Shown one piece after another: positions 10,353 through 17,968 of a stretch of 64,000 nucleotides of DNA. This stretch comes from Ruminococcus sp. XPD3002. GTDB lineage: Bacteria > Bacillota > Clostridia > Oscillospirales > Ruminococcaceae. Position 1 is the first letter of the stretch. Every line of letters starts with the position of its first letter. Location of the stretch: contig FPJT01000007.1 of NCBI GenBank assembly GCA_900119535.1, forward strand, positions 926-64,925, written 5' to 3'. The translations under genes were made by a program, and so were the position numbers. A model generated the notes under the pieces. It made no database searches. It was not told the DNA's origin and was given only the letters and a program-made list of their open reading frames with translations.

Positions 10353-10382
10353 TTGACAAACACGCTCATAATGTGATATCAT
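10353..10382 (+). promoter_or_regulatory. Sigma-A-type promoter for the XRE-cupin operon
   Basis: TTGACA (10353-10358) and TATCAT (10377-10382) are separated by 18 nt. The ~95-nt leader that follows contains two small hairpins (GACAG...CTGTC and GGGAAC tt GTTCCC) before the GGAGG ribosome site. Confidence 0.6.
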
Positions 10383-10483
10383 TATATATAGTATGTTCAG
10401 ACAGCATATATCAATATGTTCTGTCCGCAGCGGGAACTTGTTCCCCCTGCACCTATTTCTAAATAACCTAAGGAGGCAGCTAT

Positions 10484-11029
10484 ATGGAAAATATCAACGA
10501 GATCACCGCTCGTATCCGCGAACTCCGTGAGATATGCGGCTATTCTTCAGAACAACTTGCCGGAGAACTCGGCATATCACCTGACGTCTACGCAGAATAT
10601 GAGGAGAAAGGCGATTTTCCTATCAGCGTCATCTACGAGATCGCTCATAAGTTCAATGTCGATTTCAATGAACTTGTTACAGGCGAACCCAGCAGAATAG
10701 ACACTTATCAGGTAGTACGCAGCGGAATGGGCAAAAGCATCAGCCGTTACCCCGGATACCGCTTCAGAGATCTTGCATACCGCTATGCAGACAAGATCAT
10801 GCAGCCGCTGCTGGTAACTCTTGAACCATCCGACGATCCTGCAAAACTGGTATCACATTCAGGTCAGGAGTTCAACTACGTTATCGAGGGAAGCATCGCT
10901 GTTGTTTTCGACGACCGCGAGATAATCCTCAACGAAGGCGATTCTATATATTTCAACCCTACTTATCTCCACGGACAGCGCTGCGTTGGAGATAAAAAGG
11001 CAAGATTCCTTACTATGATCGCTGAATAA
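10484..11029 (+). CDS. XRE-family transcriptional regulator with cupin sensor domain
   Basis: 181 residues. Residues ~5-62 are a helix-turn-helix of the XRE/Cro type (ARIRELREICGYSSEQLAGE, then EYEEKGDFP). Residues ~105-180 form a small beta-barrel cupin (EFNYVIEGSIAVVF, NEGDSIYFNP). Family members bind operator DNA and sense a small ligand in the cupin. AAGGAGG lies 7 nt before the ATG. The acyl-CoA synthetase gene starts 39 nt downstream, so the pair is probably one operon and the regulator may respond to the synthetase substrate or product. The ligand is unknown. Confidence 0.85.
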   Translation: MENINEITARIRELREICGYSSEQLAGELGISPDVYAEYEEKGDFPISVIYEIAHKFNVDFNELVTGEPSRIDTYQVVRSGMGKSISRYPGYRFRDLAYRYADKIMQPLLVTLEPSDDPAKLVSHSGQEFNYVIEGSIAVVFDDREIILNEGDSIYFNPTYLHGQRCVGDKKARFLTMIAE

Positions 11030-11068
11030 AAGAATAGGAACACTATTAATAAAGGAGATATCAACATC

Positions 11069-12736
11069 ATGCTTTTAGACCGTTATCTACCGCGTATAGA
11101 TTTTGATTCATATGAGGACTTCAAGGAGAATTACAGAGTAAACGTCCCCGAAAACTTCAATTTTGGCTGGGATATAGTCGATGAATGGGCAAAGCAGGAG
11201 CCTGATAAGAAGGCACTTGTATGGCTCAGCCACGATAAACAGGAACGAACATTCACTTTCAGTGAAATTTCAAAGCTCTCAAATCAGGCCTGCCACTATT
11301 TCAGAAGCCTCGGACTTCACAAGGGCGACGTAGTTCTTCTTATCCTCCGCCGCCGCTGGGAGTACTGGGTTATCTCTACCGCTCTCCACAAGCTCGGAAT
11401 AATCCTCATACCCGGCAACCTCCTGTTCACCGCTCACGATATCGCTTACCGCGGCAATATGGCAGGTATATCCGCTATCATCGCATGCGACGACGAGTAT
11501 ATCCGCAGACAGATACAGGAAGCTGCTCCGCAGATAACAACACTCAGGAAAAAGATAGCTGTTGCCGCTCCTCAGGAGGGCTGGGACTTCTTCTCGGACG
11601 AGATAGCTAAATTCCCCGATACATTCGAGCGTCCCACAGGCGATCAGGCTACAACAGTGAACGATACTATGCTCATCTACTTCACCTCAGGTTCAACAGG
11701 TATGCCGAAGATGGTCTGTCATAACTTCGCTCATCCTCTAGGTCATATAGTAACTGCAAAGTACTGGCATCAGGTACAGGAGAACAAGCTACACATGTCC
11801 ATTTCAGACTCAGGCTGGGCCAAGTTCGGCTGGGGCAAGCTCTACGGACAGTGGATCTGCGGTGCTATTCAGTTCGTTTACGACTTTACAGGCAAATTCA
11901 ACGCAAAGGACATCCTTGAGGTAATAAGCCACTATAAGCTTACTACATTCTGCGCTCCGCCTACCATGTACCGCTTCATGCTCCAGGAGGACATGACAAA
12001 GTATGATCTCTCCTCCATTGAGAACTTCTGCAACGCAGGCGAACCTCTCAACCCCGAGGTATTCAACCGCATTTACGAGCTTACAGGCAAGAAGATGCGT
12101 GAGGGATTCGGTCAGACAGAGGGTACCGTACTTATCGCAAACTTCCCCTGGATCGATCCTAAGCCCGGCTCAACAGGCAAGCCTTCACCGCTTTACAATA
12201 TACACCTTCTCCGTCCCGACGGAACAGAGGCTGAGGACGGTGAAGAAGGAAGCATCATGATCTGCGGCATCGATAAGAAGCAGCCTACAGGTCTCTTTAT
12301 CGGATACTACAAGGATCCAAAGCTCACTCAGGCTGTTCTCGGCGGAGAGAATTACGATACAGGCGACGTTGCATGGCGTGATTCAAATGGCTACTACTGG
12401 TTCGTCGGACGTAACGACGACGTTATCAAGTGCTCAGGCTACCGTATAGGACCTTTCGAGGTTGAAAGCGCTCTCCTTACTCACCCTGCTGTAGTTGAAT
12501 CAGCTATAACAGGCGCTCCCGATCCCATAAGAGGTCAGGTCGTAAAGGCTACAGTAGTTCTTGCAGAGGGTTATGAGCCTTCACCTGAGCTTACAAAGGA
12601 ACTTCAGGACCACGTAAAGCGTGAGACCGCACCTTACAAGTATCCCCGTGTTATCGAATACGTCAAGGAGCTTCCTAAGACTCTCGGCGGTAAGATAAAG
12701 CGCGCAGAGATTCGCCATCACGACGAAAATCAGTAA
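11069..12736 (+). CDS. AMP-forming acyl-CoA synthetase (acetyl/medium-chain type)
   Basis: 555 residues, the usual length for ANL-superfamily ligases. These activate a carboxylic acid with ATP to an acyl-adenylate and transfer it to coenzyme A. Visible motifs are the P-loop YFTSGSTGMPK (~204-214), GFGQTEGT (~346), YDTGDVAWR with VGRNDDVIKCSGYRI (~430-455) and the C-terminal PKTLGGKIKR holding the adenylation Lys (~541). The sequence is nearest the acetyl/medium-chain synthetase group; the actual acid cannot be read from sequence. AAAGGAG precedes the ATG. It follows the XRE-cupin regulator, a pairing common in Clostridia. Confidence 0.88.
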   Translation: MLLDRYLPRIDFDSYEDFKENYRVNVPENFNFGWDIVDEWAKQEPDKKALVWLSHDKQERTFTFSEISKLSNQACHYFRSLGLHKGDVVLLILRRRWEYWVISTALHKLGIILIPGNLLFTAHDIAYRGNMAGISAIIACDDEYIRRQIQEAAPQITTLRKKIAVAAPQEGWDFFSDEIAKFPDTFERPTGDQATTVNDTMLIYFTSGSTGMPKMVCHNFAHPLGHIVTAKYWHQVQENKLHMSISDSGWAKFGWGKLYGQWICGAIQFVYDFTGKFNAKDILEVISHYKLTTFCAPPTMYRFMLQEDMTKYDLSSIENFCNAGEPLNPEVFNRIYELTGKKMREGFGQTEGTVLIANFPWIDPKPGSTGKPSPLYNIHLLRPDGTEAEDGEEGSIMICGIDKKQPTGLFIGYYKDPKLTQAVLGGENYDTGDVAWRDSNGYYWFVGRNDDVIKCSGYRIGPFEVESALLTHPAVVESAITGAPDPIRGQVVKATVVLAEGYEPSPELTKELQDHVKRETAPYKYPRVIEYVKELPKTLGGKIKRAEIRHHDENQ

Positions 12737-12783
12737 AAGATCATAATTACATTTCTGTATACAGTTAAGAAATGTATTTCAAA

Positions 12784-12870
12784 GCAGAAAGCAGCAATGG
12801 TGTCAGCTAAAATGCAGTTCTCTCTTCGCATCTGCCTGTACCATAGCCGTTTTCTGCCTTTTTATTTTTT
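12784..12870 (+). terminator. Long-stem terminator after the acyl-CoA synthetase
   Basis: GCAGAAA (12784-12790) pairs with TTTCTGC (12851-12857), with a second helix ATGGT/ACCAT inside, and is followed by a T-rich tract to 12870. The ~75-nt stem-loop is larger than a simple terminator and could also be the 3' end of a small RNA. Confidence 0.55.
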
Positions 12871-12889
12871 CAGGATTATTTTTTCAACT

Positions 12890-12918
12890 ACCCCACTTTT
12901 TAAAAGTGGACTTGCGTA
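12890..12918 (+). promoter_or_regulatory. Possible sigma-I-type autoregulatory promoter
   Basis: ACCCCAC (12890-12896) and CGTA (12915-12918), 18 nt apart, resemble the C-rich -35 and CGWA -10 described for SigI promoters. A 17-nt palindrome (12893-12909) overlaps the -35. No good sigma-A pair is visible here. This would make sigI autoregulated, as in other Firmicutes; it is an inference. Confidence 0.35.
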
Positions 12919-12945
12919 TACTATCATCAAATGGGGGTGGCAAAT

Positions 12946-13668
12946 ATGGATCCGAACACTCATCAGATATTATCCCGTGTCTACGCGGCACAAAAAGACA
13001 GCCATGCGGCAGATGAACTTATCGCTTCATATATGCCGTTTATCCGTTCTGAAACAGCTAAATTCCTCAAAAGACCGCCTGACAGCAGCGACGACGAGCT
13101 AAGCATTGCTATGTTCGCCTTCTATGAAGCTATCAGAGGATACTCCCGACTCCGCGGTTCTTTTCTGAATTTCGCTTCTCTTCAGATCAAAAGCCGTCTT
13201 ATAGACTATTATCGTAAGGAAAAAAGAAATATGGGACAGATCTCTCTGGATGCCTCAGATGACGAAAAGGCAGAACTTATCGACACTATCAGAGACGAAC
13301 ACGATGAATATGCAGAAAATGAACTCCGTGAAGCAACAAAACAGGAGATCGAAGAGCTTTCAGCTCAGATGCAGGATTTCGGTGTTTCGATGAATGATGT
13401 AGCCGATAATTCTCCCCGTCAGAGACGTACTCTTGAAGTCTGTCAGAAAGCCGTAAGGTACGCCCGAAACAATCCCGAGCTGCTGAAAGACTTTCTAAGG
13501 ACGAAAAAGGTCCCTATTGCAAAACTTGCGGAAGGTGCCGAAGTTGAACGAAAATCCCTTGAACGTCATCGCAGATATCTCGTTGCGGTACTGCTGATAT
13601 GTACAAACGGCTACGAAATAATGCGCGGACACATCATGCAGGTCCTGAAAGGTGGTGAAGTATCATGA
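12946..13668 (+). CDS. sigI: RNA polymerase sigma factor SigI family
   Basis: 240 residues from the ATG at 12946, chosen because GGGGGTGG sits 5 nt upstream; an in-frame ATG at 12931 lacks a ribosome site. Residues ~15-95 are sigma region 2 (DELIASYMPFIRSETAKFL, then MFAFYEAIRGYSRLRGSFLNF, then RLIDYYRKEKR). The C-terminal ~60 residues form the SigI-type DNA-binding helices. Its ATGA overlap with the next gene means translational coupling to the anti-sigma factor. In Hungateiclostridium thermocellum SigI factors switch on cellulosome genes when polysaccharide is sensed; a similar role here is inferred from the dockerin genes nearby. Confidence 0.85.
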   Translation: MDPNTHQILSRVYAAQKDSHAADELIASYMPFIRSETAKFLKRPPDSSDDELSIAMFAFYEAIRGYSRLRGSFLNFASLQIKSRLIDYYRKEKRNMGQISLDASDDEKAELIDTIRDEHDEYAENELREATKQEIEELSAQMQDFGVSMNDVADNSPRQRRTLEVCQKAVRYARNNPELLKDFLRTKKVPIAKLAEGAEVERKSLERHRRYLVAVLLICTNGYEIMRGHIMQVLKGGEVS

Positions 13669-14762
13669 AATACATAGTTATGGAATGTCACGAAGGCTAT
13701 GCTGTTCTTATGGATGAGGAGTCTTCCTTCGTACATGCTGCAAATCTGCACTATGAGGTCGGACAGACTGTTACCGATCCTGTAATAATGGGGTCAGAAA
13801 AGAAGCAGACTGTAAATCGTAACAATATAGTAATGAAGCGTATCGCCGCTGCGGCTGCTTGTGCCATTCTTATCTGTGCAGGCGGTGTACACTATTACTC
13901 TATGAACTATAAAACTCATTCAACTATCATGATATCTTCAGAAGCCGAAATAAGCATGATACTCAATAAAAAGGGAGAGGTCATCTCTCTCGAAAGCAGC
14001 AGTCAGAAAGGCAAGGAGCTCCTTAAGGAATATAACGGCAAAAGCAAGGACAGCTCCACTGTTGCCAACGAACTGCTCGAACTTGAGATATCAAAGGGTA
14101 TAATTTCAAACGGCGATACTGTTGAGCTTTTCATCTCTACAGATGATCCTTCGGACTATAATAAGTACAGCGATGAACTGAAAAAGAACCTTTCCGAACT
14201 TGATATCAAGGTGAACGTGAAGGAGAAGAGTGCAGCTATTCCTGCTATAAAGGAAACACCCCCTGTTCCTGCACCACCTGCCGAAGCGCCTGCACCCGAT
14301 GTCAGCAAACCAAAGGCTGCTGATCAGCTTACTCCCGATCCAAAGGCAGATGTCAAAAAACCTGCCGCCGCAGATCCTAAATCGGATGCTGTTTCTCCAC
14401 CTGCACCGAAGGAAACTCCTGCGGAGGACAAACCTGTACCGCCACCGCCGCCATCGACACCCGAGTCTGACAAAAACAGAGAAGAAAAACATGATGCCAT
14501 AGAAAAAGATAAAAAGACACCACCCGATGCATCGGCTCCCGCACCGCCATCCCCCGATAATAATGGCAATCCGGAGCCGCCGCAGCCAAAGCATGAGCAA
14601 GGTCCTGCGGACAAGGCAGTTTCAGAGGAAAAGCCACCTGTTCCCCCCGAAGGTGACGCTCCTGATGCAGATCCTGAAGCTGTTGTATCCGCTGCTCCTC
14701 CTGCCCCTGCACCAATTGAAGCACCTCCGCCTGCCCCCCCTAAGGCTAAAGAGGTACTATAA
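13665..14762 (+). CDS. rsgI: RsgI-like membrane anti-sigma factor with proline-rich extracellular tail
   Basis: 365 residues. Residues 1-45 are the cytosolic RsgI N-terminal domain (MKYIVMECHEGYAVLM) that holds SigI. Residues ~57-80 are one membrane helix (IAAAAACAILICAGGVHYY). Residues ~85-185 match the conserved outer domain of RsgI proteins (ISSEAEISMILNKKGEVISL). Residues ~190-365 are low-complexity Pro/Ala/Lys/Glu-rich (PPAPKETPAEDKP). Cellulosome-linked RsgI proteins usually carry a carbohydrate-binding or glycosidase module at this end; none is visible here. The tail may span the wall or bind a partner. The gene overlaps sigI by 4 nt. Confidence 0.82.
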   Translation: MKYIVMECHEGYAVLMDEESSFVHAANLHYEVGQTVTDPVIMGSEKKQTVNRNNIVMKRIAAAAACAILICAGGVHYYSMNYKTHSTIMISSEAEISMILNKKGEVISLESSSQKGKELLKEYNGKSKDSSTVANELLELEISKGIISNGDTVELFISTDDPSDYNKYSDELKKNLSELDIKVNVKEKSAAIPAIKETPPVPAPPAEAPAPDVSKPKAADQLTPDPKADVKKPAAADPKSDAVSPPAPKETPAEDKPVPPPPPSTPESDKNREEKHDAIEKDKKTPPDASAPAPPSPDNNGNPEPPQPKHEQGPADKAVSEEKPPVPPEGDAPDADPEAVVSAAPPAPAPIEAPPPAPPKAKEVL

Positions 14763-14770
14763 GCACTTAA

Positions 14771-14808
14771 GCCCTGAAACAAACCGAACTGTTTCAGGGC
14801 TTTCTTTT
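14771..14808 (+). terminator. Terminator after rsgI
   Basis: GCCCTGAAAC (14771-14780) pairs with GTTTCAGGGC (14791-14800) and is followed by TTTCTTTT. Confidence 0.9.
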
Positions 14809-14819
14809 ATTCCGCTCTA

Positions 14820-14848
14820 TTGCATGAATTCGCTTTTTGTGGTATAAT
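14820..14848 (+). promoter_or_regulatory. Promoter for EamA transporter
   Basis: TTGCAT (14820-14825), 17-nt spacer, TATAAT (14843-14848) with an extended TGTGG upstream of the -10. Confidence 0.7.
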
Positions 14849-14910
14849 CATTAAAGTCGGTCCGGTGTATGATACAGTTACCGCATAATTTTTCTTCGGA
14901 GGTTCGGAAT

Positions 14911-15849
14911 ATGTCCGAAAACAAACACATAATGACACATTGGTATACGGTTATCCCTTCAGCGATACTATGCTGTCTGCTGTGGGGAAGCGCTTTTCCG
15001 TGTATAAAAATAGGCTATAAAATGTTCGGAATCGCAGCAGATGACAATATGTCCCAGCTGCTTTTCGCAGGTGTGCGCTTCACTCTTGCAGGTATTATGG
15101 TGATAATAGTCGGAAGCATAATGCAGAGAAAACTTCTGCATCCTTCACCACGTGCATTACCTAAAGCTGCTGTGCTGTCACTTTTTCAGACAGTCCTGCA
15201 ATACACATTCTTCTACCTCGGACTCGCAAGAACTACGGGTATGAAAAGCTCTATAATAACCGCATCGAACGTTTTCTTCGCCATAATCTTCTCAACTCTT
15301 ATATTCAGACACGAGAAGCCGTCCCCCAAAAAGATCATCGGATGCATTATCGGTTTCGCAGGCGTAGTGATCATCAATCTCTCATCGGGAGAGGATCTCA
15401 GCTTCCGCTTATCGGGCGAGGGACTGATACTCCTTTCAGCTGCTTCCTACGGAATGTCCGCATCATTTTCAAAAAGGTTCTCGAAAACCGAAGATCCAGT
15501 TATGTTAAGCGGATACCAGTTTCTTATGGGCGGAATAGCTATGACTGCTTTCGGAGTATTCTCGGGAGGCAGCATCGGACATGCAGGACTGAGCGGTGCC
15601 GTAATGCTCGGATATCTCGCTTTCATCTCTGCCGCAGCTTTCACGGTCTGGGGCATTCTTCTGAAATACAACCCTGTATCACGTATATCTGTTTTCGGCT
15701 TCATGAACCCTGTTTTCGGAGTTATACTCTCTGCTGTTCTGCTCTCAGAAAGCAACTCCGCTTCGCCCCTCAGAATAATTATTTCACTGCTGCTTATCAC
15801 AATCGGCATCATAACCGTAAATATACAGAAAAGCCACAGCACTCCATGA
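14911..15849 (+). CDS. EamA/DMT-family transporter
   Basis: 312 residues from the ATG at 14911, which is 8 nt after GGAGG. About ten hydrophobic helices are arranged as two EamA halves (first LLWGSAFPCIKIGYKMF, second GEGLILLSAASYGMSASFSKRF). Drug/metabolite-transporter proteins of this kind export amino acids, nucleosides or other metabolites across the inner membrane; the substrate is not predictable. The gene stands alone between its own promoter and terminator. Confidence 0.85.
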   Translation: MSENKHIMTHWYTVIPSAILCCLLWGSAFPCIKIGYKMFGIAADDNMSQLLFAGVRFTLAGIMVIIVGSIMQRKLLHPSPRALPKAAVLSLFQTVLQYTFFYLGLARTTGMKSSIITASNVFFAIIFSTLIFRHEKPSPKKIIGCIIGFAGVVIINLSSGEDLSFRLSGEGLILLSAASYGMSASFSKRFSKTEDPVMLSGYQFLMGGIAMTAFGVFSGGSIGHAGLSGAVMLGYLAFISAAAFTVWGILLKYNPVSRISVFGFMNPVFGVILSAVLLSESNSASPLRIIISLLLITIGIITVNIQKSHSTP

Positions 15850-15868
15850 AAGTGCTATGGCTTTTTTT
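15832..15868 (+). terminator. Terminator overlapping the EamA stop codon
   Basis: AGCCACAGCACT (15832-15843) pairs with AGTGCTATGGCT (15851-15862), followed by a seven-T run. The stem includes the end of the coding region. Confidence 0.9.
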
Positions 15869-15908
15869 GTCCGGAAATTCGGAAAGAGTTCCGCTTTGCA
15901 GTGAACTG

Positions 15909-16688
15909 TCATCCAAGTGCAACATCAAGTATCATCATCGCTGTAAAACCAACTGCAAATGAGATAGTACCCGAGTTTGAGTGCTCACCTTCAGACATTT
16001 CGGGTATCAGTTCTTCAACTACAACATATATCATCGCACCTGCTGCAAAGCTGAGAAGTCCCGGCATAAGCGGTACTACAAGACCTGCCGCAAGTATGGT
16101 CAGCGCTGCTCCCACAGGCTCTGCCGCACCCGAAAGCACTCCCATTACAAATGCCTTTGTACGGCTCATACCTTCGGCTCTGAGCGGCATTGAGATAATA
16201 GCTCCCTCGGGGAAATTCTGTATCGCAATACCAAGGGCAAGGGCAAGAACTCCCGCAGATGTGATGTTGCCTGTACCGTAAAGCATTCCTGCACATACAA
16301 CTCCAACCGCCATACCCTCAGGGATGTTGTGGAGCGTTACCGCAAACAGCATCATCGTATTTTTCGGAAGCTTTATCTTTATTCCCTCTGCCTTGTCACT
16401 GAACATGTGCAGATGAGGTATGATATTATCAAGCAGCAGCAGGAACATCATTCCTGCCATAAATCCAAGAGATGCAGGCAGAAATGCAAGTCGTCCCATA
16501 TTTTCCGACTGGTCTATTGCAGGTATAAGCAGACTCCATACGCTTGCCGCAGTCATAACTCCCGCAGCAAACCCCGTCAGGACACGCTGCAAAGTGCGGT
16601 TCATCTGTTTCTTCATGAAGAATACACACGCCGAACCAAGGGACGTTCCCAGAAACGGGACCGTTAACCCATAGATCAATTCTTTCAT
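15909..16688 (-). CDS. ZIP-family divalent metal transporter
   Basis: 259 residues with about eight membrane helices. The metal-site helices are clear: TLHNIPEGMAVGVV and QNFPEGAIISMPLR, the paired H/N-x-x-P-E motifs of ZIP/ZupT proteins. ZIP proteins import zinc, iron or manganese into the cytosol. AAAGGAG precedes the ATG and a consensus promoter is upstream. It is convergent with the EamA gene. The exact metal is not predictable. Confidence 0.88.
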   Translation of the reverse strand: MKELIYGLTVPFLGTSLGSACVFFMKKQMNRTLQRVLTGFAAGVMTAASVWSLLIPAIDQSENMGRLAFLPASLGFMAGMMFLLLLDNIIPHLHMFSDKAEGIKIKLPKNTMMLFAVTLHNIPEGMAVGVVCAGMLYGTGNITSAGVLALALGIAIQNFPEGAIISMPLRAEGMSRTKAFVMGVLSGAAEPVGAALTILAAGLVVPLMPGLLSFAAGAMIYVVVEELIPEMSEGEHSNSGTISFAVGFTAMMILDVALG

Positions 16689-16708
16689 ATTTCTCTCCTT
16701 TCATTACT

Positions 16709-16737
16709 ATTATATCTGCAGCATGAAATAATGTCAA
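16709..16737 (-). promoter_or_regulatory. Consensus promoter for ZIP transporter
   Basis: On the minus strand TTGACA (16737-16732), 17-nt spacer, TATAAT (16714-16709), 21 nt before the start codon. I see no clear Zur/Fur-type operator. Confidence 0.8.
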
Positions 16738-16870
16738 ACCTGTTAGCCTTAGTTACTGCAGATCAAACAGCTTAAAGCTTCTTACAAAAACTCCTCACGA
16801 TAATATTCGGTAAAATAATGTATTAAACTACATTTCTGACTCAGGAGTTCATTATAAAAGGGAGCCTTTC

Positions 16871-16899
16871 TTGACTTTGCACATAACCGGTGATATAAT
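16871..16899 (+). promoter_or_regulatory. Promoter for tyrosine recombinase
   Basis: TTGACT (16871-16876), 17-nt spacer, TATAAT (16894-16899). Confidence 0.75.
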
Positions 16900-16931
16900 T
16901 TATTCAGAAAACAGCAAAGGAAGTGATAGAG

Positions 16932-17924
16932 GTGAAAAACTACAACAACGAGAACAATCCCGAATTCCTCAACGACTATCTTGTACACCTCAAAGTTGTC
17001 AAGATGCTCTCGGAACGTACCGTTAACGAGTATTACCTGGATACAAGATTGTTCCTGAAATATATTTACGAGAGCTTTCACAGTACGGGCAAGAACATCG
17101 ATGATGTCGATATATCGCACATGTCCGAGGACGACCTGAGAAAAATATCGATCTCGGATATCTACAATTTCATTTTCTATGCTTCCGATGACAGGCACAA
17201 CGCAGAACGTGCAAGATACAGGAAGGTATCTGCTCTGCGAAGCTTTTTCAAGTACCTTACCAAGGTGATGCACATACTAAAAGAGGATCCCACTAAGGAT
17301 ATAGAGATACCCTCCCCCAAAAAGAGCCTTCCGAAGTTCCTTTCGCTAAGTGAAAGTATGCGTCTTCTTGAAGCCTCGGGAAGCAAGGACTCTCTCCGCG
17401 ACTACTGCATGATAACCATTTTCCTTAACTGCGGAGTCCGTCTCAGCGAGCTTGTAGGCATGGATATCCGTGATATCGATTTCGCCGAACGCCGCATGAA
17501 GGTCCTGGGAAAAGGCAATAAGGAGAGAATGATATACCTTAACGATGCATGTATCGATGCCCTGAACAAGTACCTTGAAGTTCGGCGCGAAAACAAAAAA
17601 GCTGCCGAAGAGCCTGCACTGTTCATAAGTCAGATGAACAAGCGGATCTCTAAGCGCAGAGTCCAGCAGATAGTTGAGGGAACTCTAAGGGAGGCAGGTC
17701 TCAGCGGAAAAGGAATAACTACCCACAAACTCCGCCATACTGCCGCTACACTGATGTATCAGTACGGCGATGCGGACGTTCTTACGCTGAAGGAGCTTCT
17801 CGGTCACGCAAGTGTTTCAACTACCGAGATATATACCCACCTCAGTGACGACAACGTAAGAAGTGCAGTTGAAAGCAATCCTCTTGCCAACGTAAAGAAC
17901 GGCAAGGAACACGACAGCGAATAA
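16932..17924 (+). CDS. XerC/XerD-type tyrosine recombinase
   Basis: 330 residues from a GTG at 16932, which is 10 nt after AAGGA; an alternative GTG at 16923 sits directly on that site. Residues ~1-110 are the SAM-like core-binding domain (NDYLVHLKVVKMLSERTVNEY). The catalytic domain has Arg170 (GVRLSEL), Lys in GKGNKER, HKLRHT (His and second Arg), LGHAS and the nucleophile Tyr301 (TEIYTHLSD). This is the full active-site set and normal length for the chromosome-dimer resolvase family. It could be the cell's Xer protein or a related integrase; no attachment site or phage genes are beside it, which favours the housekeeping role. Confidence 0.85.
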   Translation: MKNYNNENNPEFLNDYLVHLKVVKMLSERTVNEYYLDTRLFLKYIYESFHSTGKNIDDVDISHMSEDDLRKISISDIYNFIFYASDDRHNAERARYRKVSALRSFFKYLTKVMHILKEDPTKDIEIPSPKKSLPKFLSLSESMRLLEASGSKDSLRDYCMITIFLNCGVRLSELVGMDIRDIDFAERRMKVLGKGNKERMIYLNDACIDALNKYLEVRRENKKAAEEPALFISQMNKRISKRRVQQIVEGTLREAGLSGKGITTHKLRHTAATLMYQYGDADVLTLKELLGHASVSTTEIYTHLSDDNVRSAVESNPLANVKNGKEHDSE

Positions 17925-17940
17925 CTTTCGGAAATATATA

Positions 17941-17968
17941 ACAAAACCACCTGTTAAGGTGGTTTTGT
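17941..17968. terminator. Bidirectional terminator between recombinase and PH-domain gene
   Basis: ACAAAACCACCT (17941-17952) pairs with AGGTGGTTTTGT (17957-17968). It touches the stop codon of the leftward gene, so both convergent genes appear to use it. Confidence 0.85.

Noticed and set aside
14106..14782. Minus-strand Gly/Ser/Ala-rich frames opposite rsgI
   Set aside because: They mirror the Pro/Ala-rich codons of the RsgI tail; no ribosome site.
16782..17273. 163-codon minus-strand frame over the recombinase start
   Set aside because: It overlaps the recombinase, whose catalytic residues are all intact, and has no recognisable domain.
16923..17924. Phage or genomic-island integrase
   Set aside because: No tRNA, direct-repeat attachment sites or phage genes nearby; length and motifs fit a housekeeping Xer protein.
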